This document shows positions 6,143 to 13,843 of a stretch of DNA of 20,970 bases, one piece after another. The DNA comes from Candidatus Gastranaerophilales bacterium (GTDB lineage: Bacteria; Cyanobacteriota; Vampirovibrionia; Gastranaerophilales; Gastranaerophilaceae). Numbering within the stretch: position 1 is the first letter of the stretch; every line of letters starts with the position of its first letter. Under the pieces are notes generated by a model. It was given only the letters and a program-made list of their open reading frames with translations. It was not told the DNA's origin and ran no database searches. The stretch covers positions 1-20,970 of the forward strand of contig CAJULH010000035.1 in the NCBI GenBank assembly GCA_910587175.1. The letters are read 5' to 3'. Position numbers and translations under genes: made by a program.

Positions 6143-6529
6143 CTATTTTTTAGCGCCAGCCTTAGCTCTTTTGGCACCGTATTTTGACCTGCTCTGGGTT
6201 CTGTTTGCAACGCCTGCAGTATCAAGTGTACCTCTAATAATATGATATCTTACACCAGGAAGGTCTTTTACCCTGCCGCCTCTAATCATAACAACAGAGT
6301 GCTCTTGCAGGTTATGTCCGATACCCGGGATATAAGATGTTACTTCAAAACCGTTTGTAAGTCTTACCCTGGCTACTTTTCTTAGTGCAGAATTTGGTTT
6401 TTTAGGTGTAGTTGTATAAACCCTTGTGCAAACACCTCTTCTCTGCGGACAGTTTGTAAGTGCCGGAGACTTGGTTTTATCAATAATTTTCTTTCTTTCG
6501 TTTTTAACTAATTGGTTGATTGTAGGCAT
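6143..6529 (-). CDS. rpsL: 30S ribosomal protein S12
   Basis: S12 sits at the decoding centre of the small subunit. The frame is open further upstream, but the ATG at 6529 (MPTINQLV) is chosen because it matches the family start and follows AAAGGGAAAATT. That gives 128 residues. The region TTTPKKPNSALRK has the wild-type lysines whose change gives streptomycin resistance, and GRVKDLPGVRYH is intact. The middle segment SYIPGIGHNLQEHSVVMIRGG and the HIIRGTLDTAGV block are the form seen in cyanobacteria. It is the first gene of the operon with rpsG; the promoter is at 6563-6591. Confidence 0.98.
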   Translation of the reverse strand: MPTINQLVKNERKKIIDKTKSPALTNCPQRRGVCTRVYTTTPKKPNSALRKVARVRLTNGFEVTSYIPGIGHNLQEHSVVMIRGGRVKDLPGVRYHIIRGTLDTAGVANRTQSRSKYGAKRAKAGAKK

Positions 6530-6562
6530 AATTTTCCCTTTGTATATGTTACTTGTTCTATT

Positions 6563-6591
6563 ATTTGACAATAAACAAACCTGAATGTCAA
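6563..6591 (-). promoter_or_regulatory. Promoter of rpsL-rpsG with overlapping inverted repeat
   Basis: On the minus strand TTGACA (6591-6586) and TCAAAT (6568-6563) are 17 bp apart, upstream of the rpsL ribosome-binding site. The two boxes are part of an inverted repeat, TTTGACA...TGTCAAA, which could be an operator or coincidence. Confidence 0.6.
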
Positions 6592-6654
6592 ATGATATTT
6601 GAAAATTTTAAGCTTTTTAAAGTTTTTCCGGAAAGCTTATTTTTTATAAAAAGT

Positions 6655-6683
6655 TTGACTTAAGTCTTTAGCGGGAATATTAT
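6655..6683 (+). promoter_or_regulatory. Promoter of the 6690 gene, probably giving a leaderless message
   Basis: TTGACT (6655-6660), 17 bp, then TATTAT (6678-6683) form a near-consensus sigma-70 promoter. Only six bases separate the -10 box from the ATG at 6690, so transcription should begin at or next to the start codon. Confidence 0.7.
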
Positions 6684-6689
6684 AAAAGC

Positions 6690-7049
6690 ATGAAAAGTAA
6701 AGATGTTGTAAGGGCTGAAAACTCTCTCAGGGAATATATTTTAGAAGAATATAGCGATGATGCGCGCGAAAGGGAGCGCATAAACCTTTATAAATACAAA
6801 GGTTTATCGCTAATTATTGTCTGGGAGCCAAATGTAGAACCCAATTTCAGGGTACAAATACTCGCTTTTGAAGCCAGTTTCAGGATTGAAGGCGGTCAAA
6901 AAATCGAAGGCGGTCTACAGGATAATGATGTCAGTATGATTACAAAATGGGCAAAGCAAAATGTCAATAAAAACCTCCTTATGAGGATATGGGTAACAGA
7001 AGCCCGCGAAAAGAAGGAAGTCCGCCTAAAGCCCTTTGATATGGTGTAA
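6690..7049 (+). CDS. Hypothetical 119-residue protein, divergent from rpsL
   Basis: A soluble, highly charged protein (MKSKDVVRAENSLREYILEEY at the start, EVRLKPFDMV at the end) with alternating strand-like segments (GLSLIIVWEP, FRVQILAFEASFRIE) and an EGGQKIEGG turn near residues 73-81. This suggests a small alpha/beta fold. I see no membrane segment and do not recognise the family. The start is set by the promoter: the -10 box ends six bases before the ATG and there is no Shine-Dalgarno sequence. It is transcribed away from the ribosomal operon and ends before a terminator at 7059-7106, so it is probably monocistronic. Confidence 0.75.
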   Translation: MKSKDVVRAENSLREYILEEYSDDARERERINLYKYKGLSLIIVWEPNVEPNFRVQILAFEASFRIEGGQKIEGGLQDNDVSMITKWAKQNVNKNLLMRIWVTEAREKKEVRLKPFDMV

Positions 7050-7058
7050 AACAATTTA

Positions 7059-7106
7059 TAGATGCAAGCCCCGGAATATTTTCAAGAGCTTACATCTATT
7101 ATTTTT
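7059..7106 (+). terminator. Terminator after the 6690 gene
   Basis: The stem tagatg-c-aagc (7059-7069) pairs with gctt-a-catcta (7088-7098), with one mismatch, and is followed by ttattttt. It lies between two convergent genes. Confidence 0.65.
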
Positions 7107-7116
7107 GTATAACTTA

Positions 7117-8318
7117 TTAATTTTTAAGAGCCTCAAAAGCAGCTTCATAACCCTCAAGCGGGATATTGCGTTTGAGAATATTTGATGCCGGTGTCACATA
7201 AGGATTACCGGCATGATCAACAGCAATAACCTGTCCTTCGCCCACAGTTGCAATACCTTCCAGAGTTTGGACTTTAGTTCCTGCAGCAGCTTCTATAAAT
7301 GAACCCGGCGCTTGCTTTGTAACATCAATAATCTGCCCGTATTCAAGAGAAGACGGAGCCTTATAGTTTAAGGCGCCTTCGGCTTTAAAGGCAGCCGTGT
7401 CAACATATGAGCCTTCAAAAATCGCACCGTCGCAAACCGCCATATCATCCATACCATCGTACATCATAATCATCTGTTCTTTAGAAACATCGATTTTAAA
7501 AGGATGAGCGGCATCCCACTTGTTTTGAACATAAAATGCACCGTCATCTCCCTGAAATACACCCGGATTATTTGCCAGAATTTCATCGGGTGTGCCATTT
7601 GGATTAAATCTATAAGCCTGAGCTTCATTAGCCTTGCTCATATATTTTACCTGCCCTCTTCTTAGAGCATTTGAATTAGCATGAATATTACCTGTAGACA
7701 GAGTTAGAAAATTACCTTTAATATTTGCGCCGCTTGTTTTTAAGGCATCCGGCAACACCTTAAAGCAATTAACAAGATTCTTTACAGGATTTGACGTTGT
7801 AATGCCTTCTGCAGTCTTAACTCCGGCATTTGCAGCACCTTTCAAAGCTTGTTTTGCCCCAAATGCAGAACTTATAAGAGCAAAGGTTCCATTACCCATT
7901 TGCTCAAATGCGGCTTTTTTCTCACCGTCTGTATCAGCAGTAATTGCATTATACGCACCGCCTATAACCGTGCATCCTCCAATTGCAGCACCGGCAGCAG
8001 CCATTACAGGAAGCGCCGCTCCGCCTGTTGCGATAGTTAAACCTATACCTGCCGCAACAGATAAACCCGTCATAACCGGGTGATTAATTGCAGTTTTTAC
8101 AATTCCCGCTAAACCTTTTCCAAAGCTTGTTAAAGCCTCACCCGCAGAAATTTTACCATCATCAGTACCATCCGTACAAACCTTATCCTCGTCCGAAAGC
8201 CAAGCTGAAAAGCTATTTGGCTCATTTAAATTTGCCGCTTCACTTCGGGGGGGGGGGGGGTGAGTAAAGAGTAATCCGCAGGATAAGCCTGATAATTGGT
8301 GTTAACAGTTAAAGACAT
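7117..8318 (-). CDS. Hypothetical Gly/Ala-rich membrane-associated protein, out of frame at a C14 tract
   Basis: The ATG at 8318 has an excellent ribosome-binding site (AAGGAGAAAAAT). Translation gives MSLTVNTNYQAYPADYSLLT and then enters a run of 14 C on the coding strand. With 14 Cs the frame stops after 30 residues. With 12 or 15 Cs it runs on to 7117, giving about 399 or 400 residues. Downstream of the tract an EF-hand-like loop, DGTDDGKISAGE, is visible. Two hydrophobic Gly/Ala-rich segments follow (GLSVAAGIGLTIATGGAAL and AAAGAAIGGCTVIGGAY). The large C-terminal part has no motif I know. A later ATG at 8073 would skip the front part and has no such ribosome-binding site. As written the gene is off; it may be phase-variable or the tract may be misread. 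Confidence 0.75.
8247..8260. repeat. Homopolymer G14/C14 tract inside the 7117-8318 gene
   Basis: Fourteen consecutive Gs on the plus strand, in otherwise AT-rich DNA, encode a poly-Pro stretch just after residue 20 of the minus-strand gene. The present length puts the downstream frame out of register by one base. Confidence 0.95.
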
Positions 8319-8485
8319 ATTTTTCTCCTTAAAATTTCAATATAAAATAATAAAGTTTTAAGTAGTCAGAAAAATGTCAAATTAAAAAAATATATAAAGA
8401 AATGTAAATTTTTAAGACTGCAAAAACACAGCAAAAACAATTAATGTTGTAAAAACCAAAACAGCGTTATTAATTTTTTTTCTTT
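8319..8485. promoter_or_regulatory. Upstream region of the poly-C gene
   Basis: An AT-rich gap between tgt and the poly-C gene. A TTGACA on the minus strand and AT-rich hexamers (TATTAT, TTTATT) downstream of it could form the promoter of the minus-strand gene, but the best pair has non-standard spacing. No terminator for an upstream unit is clear. Confidence 0.35.
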
Positions 8486-9634
8486 TTAAACAACTTCTTT
8501 ATCAAATTTTTTAAGTAAATTATCCGCAAATTCAGCAAATTCGCCTCTTTTAATGGCATCGGACGTTTGAAACATAAGATTAACAAGGAAATGCACATTA
8601 TGAATACTCAAAAGCATTGCAGCGTTTGCCTCCGACGCTCTGTAAAGATGGCGGATATAGGCTCTCGTATGGTTTCGGCATGTCCAGCAATTGCATTTTT
8701 CATCCAGCGGTGAAAAATCCGTCTCAAACTCTTTATTTTTAATAATTTTATTACCTTCAAACGTGAAAAAAGTTCCGTGGCGCGCATTTCGCGTTGGTAA
8801 AACGCAATCAAACATATCCACACCGGCTTTCACCCCGTTTAACAAATCAACCGGAGTTCCCACTCCCATTAAATATCGTGGCTTTCCTTCCGGCAGAAGG
8901 GGTGTAACCAAATTAACGTAATAATTCTTGATATCAGCGGGTTCTCCAACACTGACACCCCCTATAGCACAGCCCACCGAAGGTTTCGACGCTATATAAT
9001 TCGCTGATTCCCTTCTTAAATCATCAAAGAAAGCGCCCTGAACAATTGGAAATAAAGCCTGACGAGGGTTTTGATGAGCTGCAATACATCTATCAAGCCA
9101 CCTGTGCGTTCTCTCCATCGCAGATTTAGCTTCATCATAGGTACACGGATACGGTGCACATTCATCAAATGCCATAATGATATCCGCACCTAAATCATTT
9201 TGAATCTGCATGGAAATTTCAGGCGAAATAAAATGCTTGGAGCCGTTTTTAGGGTCTGTAAAATGTACTCCGTCCTCTGTAATTTTTCTAAGTTTAGCAA
9301 GGGAAAACACCTGAAACCCGCCGGAATCAGTAAGCATGGGCTTATGCCAGTTCATCCAGGAATGAAGTCCGCCAGCCTGCTTTACAAGGGCAGTTCCGGG
9401 TTTTAGATACATATGATAAGAATTCGCAAGAATAATCTGGGCACCGGTTTCCAAAAGTTGCCTGTTGTCAAGCATTTTCACTGCAGAATTTGTCCCGACA
9501 GGCATAAAAACAGGTGTTTTAATAAGCCCATGAGGAGTAAAAAACTCACCACAACGGGCATTTGAGTTTTTGTCCTTTGCAGTCACTTTAAAGGAAAAAT
9601 ATCCTTTGTTTAATTCCGGAAGACACTCTGGCAT
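8486..9634 (-). CDS. tgt: Queuine/preQ1 tRNA-guanine transglycosylase
   Basis: Tgt swaps the wobble guanine of GUN-anticodon tRNAs (Asp, Asn, His, Tyr) for preQ1, a step of queuosine synthesis. The 382-residue length is usual. Visible signatures are LTDSGGFQVFSL with catalytic Asp103, MAFDECAPYP, the nucleophile region MFDCVLPTRNARHG with Asp276, and the zinc ligands Cys314, Cys316, Cys319 and His345. The ATG at 9634 lies 9 bp after the ndk stop with no strong ribosome-binding site; GGGAG inside the end of ndk could serve. The two genes are probably co-transcribed and translationally coupled. No other queuosine gene is in the window. Confidence 0.97.
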   Translation of the reverse strand: MPECLPELNKGYFSFKVTAKDKNSNARCGEFFTPHGLIKTPVFMPVGTNSAVKMLDNRQLLETGAQIILANSYHMYLKPGTALVKQAGGLHSWMNWHKPMLTDSGGFQVFSLAKLRKITEDGVHFTDPKNGSKHFISPEISMQIQNDLGADIIMAFDECAPYPCTYDEAKSAMERTHRWLDRCIAAHQNPRQALFPIVQGAFFDDLRRESANYIASKPSVGCAIGGVSVGEPADIKNYYVNLVTPLLPEGKPRYLMGVGTPVDLLNGVKAGVDMFDCVLPTRNARHGTFFTFEGNKIIKNKEFETDFSPLDEKCNCWTCRNHTRAYIRHLYRASEANAAMLLSIHNVHFLVNLMFQTSDAIKRGEFAEFADNLLKKFDKEVV

Positions 9635-9643
9635 CAGGCGAAA

Positions 9644-10096
9644 CTATGCTCCCATAACAATTTCAAGCATGGTTTTGTAATTATCACAAATTTCATTTTC
9701 GCTAAACCAAAGCCCCATCTCTCTTTTGGCGCTTTCCGGACAATCTGAAGCATGAACAGCGTTATACTCTTTTACTGTGCAAAAATCCGCCCTGATGGAA
9801 CCTACATCGGCATCATCCGGATTGGTTTTGCCGACAATGTGCCTTACACCAAGAATAGCATTTTCGCCCTCTAAAATCATTGCCAAAACAGGACCAGAGG
9901 TAATATATTCAATCAAAGAATCATAAAAAGGCTTGCCAAGGTGCTCTGCATAATGCTTTGAGGCAAGTTCTCCGGATACATTTGTAAGCTTCATTGCAAT
10001 AATTTTATACCCCTTATCTTCAAAGCGGGAGAGGATTTTACCCATCAAGCCCCTTTTTACGGAATCCGGTTTTAAAGCTACAAATGTTCTTTCCAT
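9644..10096 (-). CDS. ndk: Nucleoside diphosphate kinase
   Basis: Ndk moves the terminal phosphate of ATP to other nucleoside diphosphates through a phospho-histidine. At 150 residues it has the usual length. The family start ERTFVALKPDSVKRGLMG and the active-site block YNAVHASDCPESAKRE with His115 are present, as are the GxGENAI-like (LEGENAILGVRHIVGKTNP) and IRADF segments that shape the nucleotide pocket. The ATG at 10096 follows AAAAGGAAAGTATT, a good ribosome-binding site. It is the first gene of a two-gene unit with tgt. Confidence 0.97.
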   Translation of the reverse strand: MERTFVALKPDSVKRGLMGKILSRFEDKGYKIIAMKLTNVSGELASKHYAEHLGKPFYDSLIEYITSGPVLAMILEGENAILGVRHIVGKTNPDDADVGSIRADFCTVKEYNAVHASDCPESAKREMGLWFSENEICDNYKTMLEIVMGA

Positions 10097-10266
10097 AATA
10101 CTTTCCTTTTAAAACTTTTTACCAGACCATTATACAACAAACCGCGCCCGGATTAAATTTAAGTAAAGTTTTTAAAAATTTCTTAATGAAATGTTTCCTT
10201 TTTTAATAATTTTTAATATCATTAAAAAAGAATATACTTTAAATATGGGGAAAAATTTAAAAGAAA

Positions 10267-10722
10267 ATGTATTCTATTGGCAGCAAACAGCAGCTATATG
10301 AGAAAAATTTTCCAAACGGAAATGAAGCTTTTGAAAACATCAGCCTGCAAAGTCTTTTCAGGAAAAGCCGCATCTCCGTCAGACAAAAAGAAATTGCAAA
10401 CAACTATGCAATAATAAAAAAGATCTTCAGTTTTTCTGCAGTAAATTCAAGAATAACAAATTCAGAAGGCGCTCTTTTAAGACAATATGGCATGAAACCC
10501 CTGGAAGAAACCACATCAAGAACAATGTTTAACGAGCTTGAAACCCTTATCAGCTGGACAGCAAACGGTGACAGCATAAAAAGACAACACTCCGACAAGA
10601 TTTTTGAAATAAGGGTAAAAGAATTAAAATTCCTGCAGGCAAATAACTCTCTGCTCGCATTGGGCGAATTGTACGATGGTTACACGATTTTAGAAAAATA
10701 TATAGAATATCTTGCAGGGTAA
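10267..10722 (+). CDS. Hypothetical 151-residue helical protein
   Basis: The protein is soluble, basic-to-neutral and appears all-helical, for example LLRQYGMKPLEETTSR, LETLISWTANGDSIKR and LALGELYDGYTILEKYIEYL. No signal peptide, membrane helix or known motif is visible. A TATACT box lies about 30 bp before the ATG; its ribosome-binding site is weak (GGGG about 16 bases upstream). It stands alone, divergent from ndk and convergent with the next gene. I do not recognise the family. Confidence 0.65.
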   Translation: MYSIGSKQQLYEKNFPNGNEAFENISLQSLFRKSRISVRQKEIANNYAIIKKIFSFSAVNSRITNSEGALLRQYGMKPLEETTSRTMFNELETLISWTANGDSIKRQHSDKIFEIRVKELKFLQANNSLLALGELYDGYTILEKYIEYLAG

Positions 10723-10747
10723 ATTTTACCGCTAAAAAGCGCATGCT

Positions 10748-11401
10748 CTACTTATCAGACATATCAAGCATTTCAACAGTATCGGTTTTGCCATCCGAAT
10801 CATAGTCATATGATATCTTTAAAGCATTATCTTCGCCAACTTCTACAACAATTTCAGGATACTCATCACCGTCAATATCAAGAGATGCCGAAGAAAAATC
10901 GCCATCTTTAAAATCCAAAGAGACAACGGAATCAGCCCCAAGGAATGATTCTTCTAAATTTTTAATCTCAAAAGGATTCAGGGAAGAATCTCCCCCATAT
11001 TCAAAATGCAAAGAACCGTCATCTATGCCGCCCGGAGCAATAAAATCAACAAACTGAAGTGCAACATTCTTTGGATTTTGCCTAAAAGCCTCATTTAGCC
11101 TATATTGTGCAACAGCAGAAACCCCGGAATTATAAATCTGAACGCTGCCGGTACCCATAAGCATTGTTCCGGCAAGCGATAAAAGACCCATTCGGACCGT
11201 ATGTCTTTTTTTCTTGCCCTTTGATTTTTTTGTTCCCTTATCATCATCGGCTGCAGACTCATCTGCAGGCGCCGCATCTTCCCTTTTACCAAAAGACAAA
11301 ACATCCCGCCCGAAAGAGTAATTTTTCCTTGAAGTAAAATTATTGAGATTATTGTATTTATCTGCAAAGCCTGTATATGAAGCAATATTGGAAATTCTCA
11401 T
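10748..11401 (-). CDS. SFGK-type hypothetical protein with membrane segment and Asp-rich calcium-binding-like repeats
   Basis: The 217-residue protein starts MRISNIASYTGF and has NYSFG and VLSFGKRE at about 28-41, resembling the N-terminal FKG motif of other proteins here. A highly charged linker (ADDDKGTKKSKGKKKRH) precedes one hydrophobic segment at about 71-90, with basic residues before it. The C-terminal region has two Asp-rich loops, DIDGDEYPEI at about 175 and DYDSDGKTDTVE at about 199, like calcium-binding repeats of EF-hand/FG-GAP type. The ATG follows AAGGAACAAG. It is probably a membrane-anchored protein with an outward calcium-binding domain. The function is unknown. Confidence 0.7.
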   Translation of the reverse strand: MRISNIASYTGFADKYNNLNNFTSRKNYSFGRDVLSFGKREDAAPADESAADDDKGTKKSKGKKKRHTVRMGLLSLAGTMLMGTGSVQIYNSGVSAVAQYRLNEAFRQNPKNVALQFVDFIAPGGIDDGSLHFEYGGDSSLNPFEIKNLEESFLGADSVVSLDFKDGDFSSASLDIDGDEYPEIVVEVGEDNALKISYDYDSDGKTDTVEMLDMSDK

Positions 11402-11519
11402 CTTGTTCCTTTTTTAAAGATTTATACAAAAATATAAACCTTAAAAAGAAAAATATTTGCCCTGCTTCCAAAATACAGTCTGTATTATGCAAATCTCCGA
11501 ATTACCCATATAAGCAAAT

Positions 11520-11927
11520 TTACTCAGGCTGTTTTACAGAATTTACAGAAGATGCCTTCTTTTCAAAAACAAATTCTTTGCCAGCCTTGTTTTTCAAAAT
11601 AAGCTTGTCCCCTTCGGTTTTAATTTCAAGCGGACCTGCAATCTCCTTCAAATATTCATCTTCCGCTTTCATAATATCTTCAGGACCAGCCATTTTGGTA
11701 GATGCCGGCATATTAAATTTAATTGTCTTTGCACCAAGTGTATAATTTCCAAAATAATAGTTTAAAACCTGCCCGAAATAACGGTTTTCATCTTTTGCAA
11801 AACCAAGGGTGACCTCCGTTGCATAAGGAGGTTTTACAAGCACATATTCATTACCCTTAATGGCATCAGCACCGGTGCATGCTGCAAGGGATAGAAATGC
11901 AAATACAGAACAAAACAATTTATCCAT
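11520..11927 (-). CDS. Lipoprotein with META (HslJ-like) domain
   Basis: A short signal peptide (MDKLFCSVFAFLSLAAC) ends in a lipobox, LAAC, with Cys17 as the likely lipidated residue. The remaining ~118 residues fit the META/HslJ fold: a GNEYVLV start, a glycine-rich strand pair (YYFGNYTLGAKTIKF), the block MPASTKMAGPEDIMKAEDEYLKEI, and a final GDKLILKNKAGKEFVFEKK hairpin. META proteins are found in the envelope; some affect drug or stress tolerance, but the exact role here is not shown. The ribosome-binding site AAGGAAA lies about nine bases before the ATG. The loop cysteine usual in HslJ-type proteins is not seen. Confidence 0.75.
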   Translation of the reverse strand: MDKLFCSVFAFLSLAACTGADAIKGNEYVLVKPPYATEVTLGFAKDENRYFGQVLNYYFGNYTLGAKTIKFNMPASTKMAGPEDIMKAEDEYLKEIAGPLEIKTEGDKLILKNKAGKEFVFEKKASSVNSVKQPE

Positions 11928-12011
11928 TTTTAAATTTCCTTTTTTCTTTGATTATAGTATTTTTTTACAAAACTGGCAAAGCATTATACATCCCTGCATA
12001 AAATCGAAAAC

Positions 12012-13109
12012 TTATGTATTAAACCTAAAGAGCATAATATCGCCATCCTGAACGACGTATTCCTTACCCTCTAAACGCGCTACGCCTTTTTCTCTTGCAG
12101 CAGCCCAGCTGCCTGCATTTATAAAATCATCATAAGAAACCACTTCTGCTTTAATAAAGCCTTTCTCAAAATCCGTATGAATAACACCGGCTGCAGCAGG
12201 AGCTTTTGTACCCTTTGTAATGGTCCAGGCACGCACCTCTTTTTCACCGGCTGTTATATAGGTTTGCAAATTTAGAATATCATAGGCAGATTTTATCATT
12301 TTTTCAATACCGGAAGATGATACACCCAGTTCTTTCAGGTAATTTTCAGCTTCTTCTTTTCCCAAAGAAACAAGTTCTGCCTCGATTTGCGCACATATCA
12401 TCACAACTTCGGCACCCGATTTTGAAGCATAAGCTTTCACTTTTTCAACATAATCATTTCCGGTTGCAAGTTCATCCTCTGAAACATTGGCACAATAAAT
12501 AACAGGTTTTGTCATAAGGAGGTGAAAATGATGAAGCAGCTTTAATTCTTCTTCATTAAAAATTTCTTTAACATTGATAAATTCCCCCCTCTCAAGGTAT
12601 GTCATAAGCCTTTCTATGATTGAATTTTCAAGCACAGCGTCCTTGTCGCCGGCTTTCACCTGCTTTGCAATGCGCTTCAAGCGGTTTTCAAGACTTGAGA
12701 TATCGGCAAGCGCAAGCTCTGTGTTTATTGTTTCAATATCATCAATGGGGTCGATTTTGCCGTTCACATGAATTGTATTAGGGTCATCAAAGCAGCGGAC
12801 TACCTGAATTATGGCATCAACTTCCCTGATATTGTGCAAAAACTGGTTACCTAAACCCTCGCCCTTGCTGGCGCCTTTAACCAAACCTGCAATATCCACA
12901 AACTCAATAGCGGTTGGAATCACAGTATCGGTTTTAACAAGCGGTTTAAGAGCATAAAGCCTATCATCCGGCACTGTTACAACGCCCACATTTGGTTCAA
13001 TTGTACAGAAAGGATAATTTGCACTTTGGGCATTGGCTGAAAGAGTCAGCGCATTAAAAAGAGTTGATTTTCCAACATTTGGTAGTCCTACAATTCCTGC
13101 TTTTAGCAT
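12012..13109 (-). CDS. ychF: Redox-regulated ATPase/GTPase YchF (OLA1 family)
   Basis: YchF is a universal Obg-family P-loop NTPase that prefers ATP, binds ribosomes and takes part in stress responses. At 365 residues it has the usual length. The sequence opens with KAGIVGLPNVGKSTLFNAL (Walker A, residues 8-15) and has the family block NYPFCTIEPNVGVV, the DIAGLVKGASKGEGLGNQFL switch region and a CNVSE base-recognition motif. The C-terminal third has the TGS-domain segment (TAGEKEVRAWTITKGTKAPAAA). The ATG at 13109 follows AAAGGATAATTAAT. The neighbouring lipoprotein gene, 84 bp downstream, has its own ribosome-binding site and may or may not be co-transcribed. Confidence 0.98.
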   Translation of the reverse strand: MLKAGIVGLPNVGKSTLFNALTLSANAQSANYPFCTIEPNVGVVTVPDDRLYALKPLVKTDTVIPTAIEFVDIAGLVKGASKGEGLGNQFLHNIREVDAIIQVVRCFDDPNTIHVNGKIDPIDDIETINTELALADISSLENRLKRIAKQVKAGDKDAVLENSIIERLMTYLERGEFINVKEIFNEEELKLLHHFHLLMTKPVIYCANVSEDELATGNDYVEKVKAYASKSGAEVVMICAQIEAELVSLGKEEAENYLKELGVSSSGIEKMIKSAYDILNLQTYITAGEKEVRAWTITKGTKAPAAAGVIHTDFEKGFIKAEVVSYDDFINAGSWAAAREKGVARLEGKEYVVQDGDIMLFRFNT

Positions 13110-13275
13110 ATTAATTATCCTTTGTTTCTATACAAACCGTTTATAAAATAAATTTTACCGCAAGGGCAAATATACTGTCTAATTCTAGCATAAAAAAATA
13201 ATTGGCAAAAAAAATCTTTCAGGATACTATAATAGATACATTTATTTTAATTACAAGAACGAGGGATTTAATAGT

Positions 13276-13737
13276 ATGAATATTGGAAGAATTTCAAATT
13301 GTACATTTAAGGGCGCATATTTTATTTCCGGAAATGGCAGGGATGTAAAAAAAGCAGAAGACAATATTAAGGCAGAAAACCAAAACGCAAAAACATATGC
13401 CATAGGTGCCGAATACACGACAGATACTTTACCGGCATATATCCTCGTAACAACAGGCAAAGATACAGAAACATATGATTCATTCAGGCGCAATAAGGAA
13501 AATGAATATCGCAGTGAAGCAGAAGACAACAAGCCCGCAAAATTTGAGAAAAGAGATTTTAGAAATGTTAAAGCATATGCCAGCTACAGCATATATTATA
13601 AAGCAGGTATTCATATGGATGTTATTAATAAATACTGCAAATTTGAGCAATCACCCAAAATTTTAGATGCAAATGAAGTTTTAGATTCTATCACGCATAA
13701 GAAATTTGATTTTGAAAACGGCAAAATAGAAGAATAA
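13276..13737 (+). CDS. FKG-type hypothetical protein, paralogue of the next gene
   Basis: The 153-residue protein begins MNIGRISNCTFKGAYFISGNG. The FKG motif at residues 11-13 is followed by a short strand and a charged helix (DVKKAEDNIKAE). The C-terminus is KKFDFENGKIEE. Both ends match the neighbouring gene at 13844 (FKGVYIVKGS; GKFDFMTGKIKK), with a diverged middle, so the two are tandem paralogues. No membrane segment is seen. The ATG follows GAGGGATTTAATAGT. The function is unknown; the fold is probably small alpha/beta. Confidence 0.75.
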   Translation: MNIGRISNCTFKGAYFISGNGRDVKKAEDNIKAENQNAKTYAIGAEYTTDTLPAYILVTTGKDTETYDSFRRNKENEYRSEAEDNKPAKFEKRDFRNVKAYASYSIYYKAGIHMDVINKYCKFEQSPKILDANEVLDSITHKKFDFENGKIEE

Positions 13738-13843
13738 ATTTGAATCCAAAATTGCGAAAAATTTCAAAGAAATACCTTTTGAAATTCTTTATGGCAAAAT
13801 ATTTTTTTCAGAATCCTTATAAACAAAAAACAAGGAGAAACAA

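Noticed and set aside
8486..10096. Queuosine gene cluster
   Set aside because: Only tgt is present; its partner ndk is a general metabolic gene and no queC, queD, queE, queF or queA is in the window.
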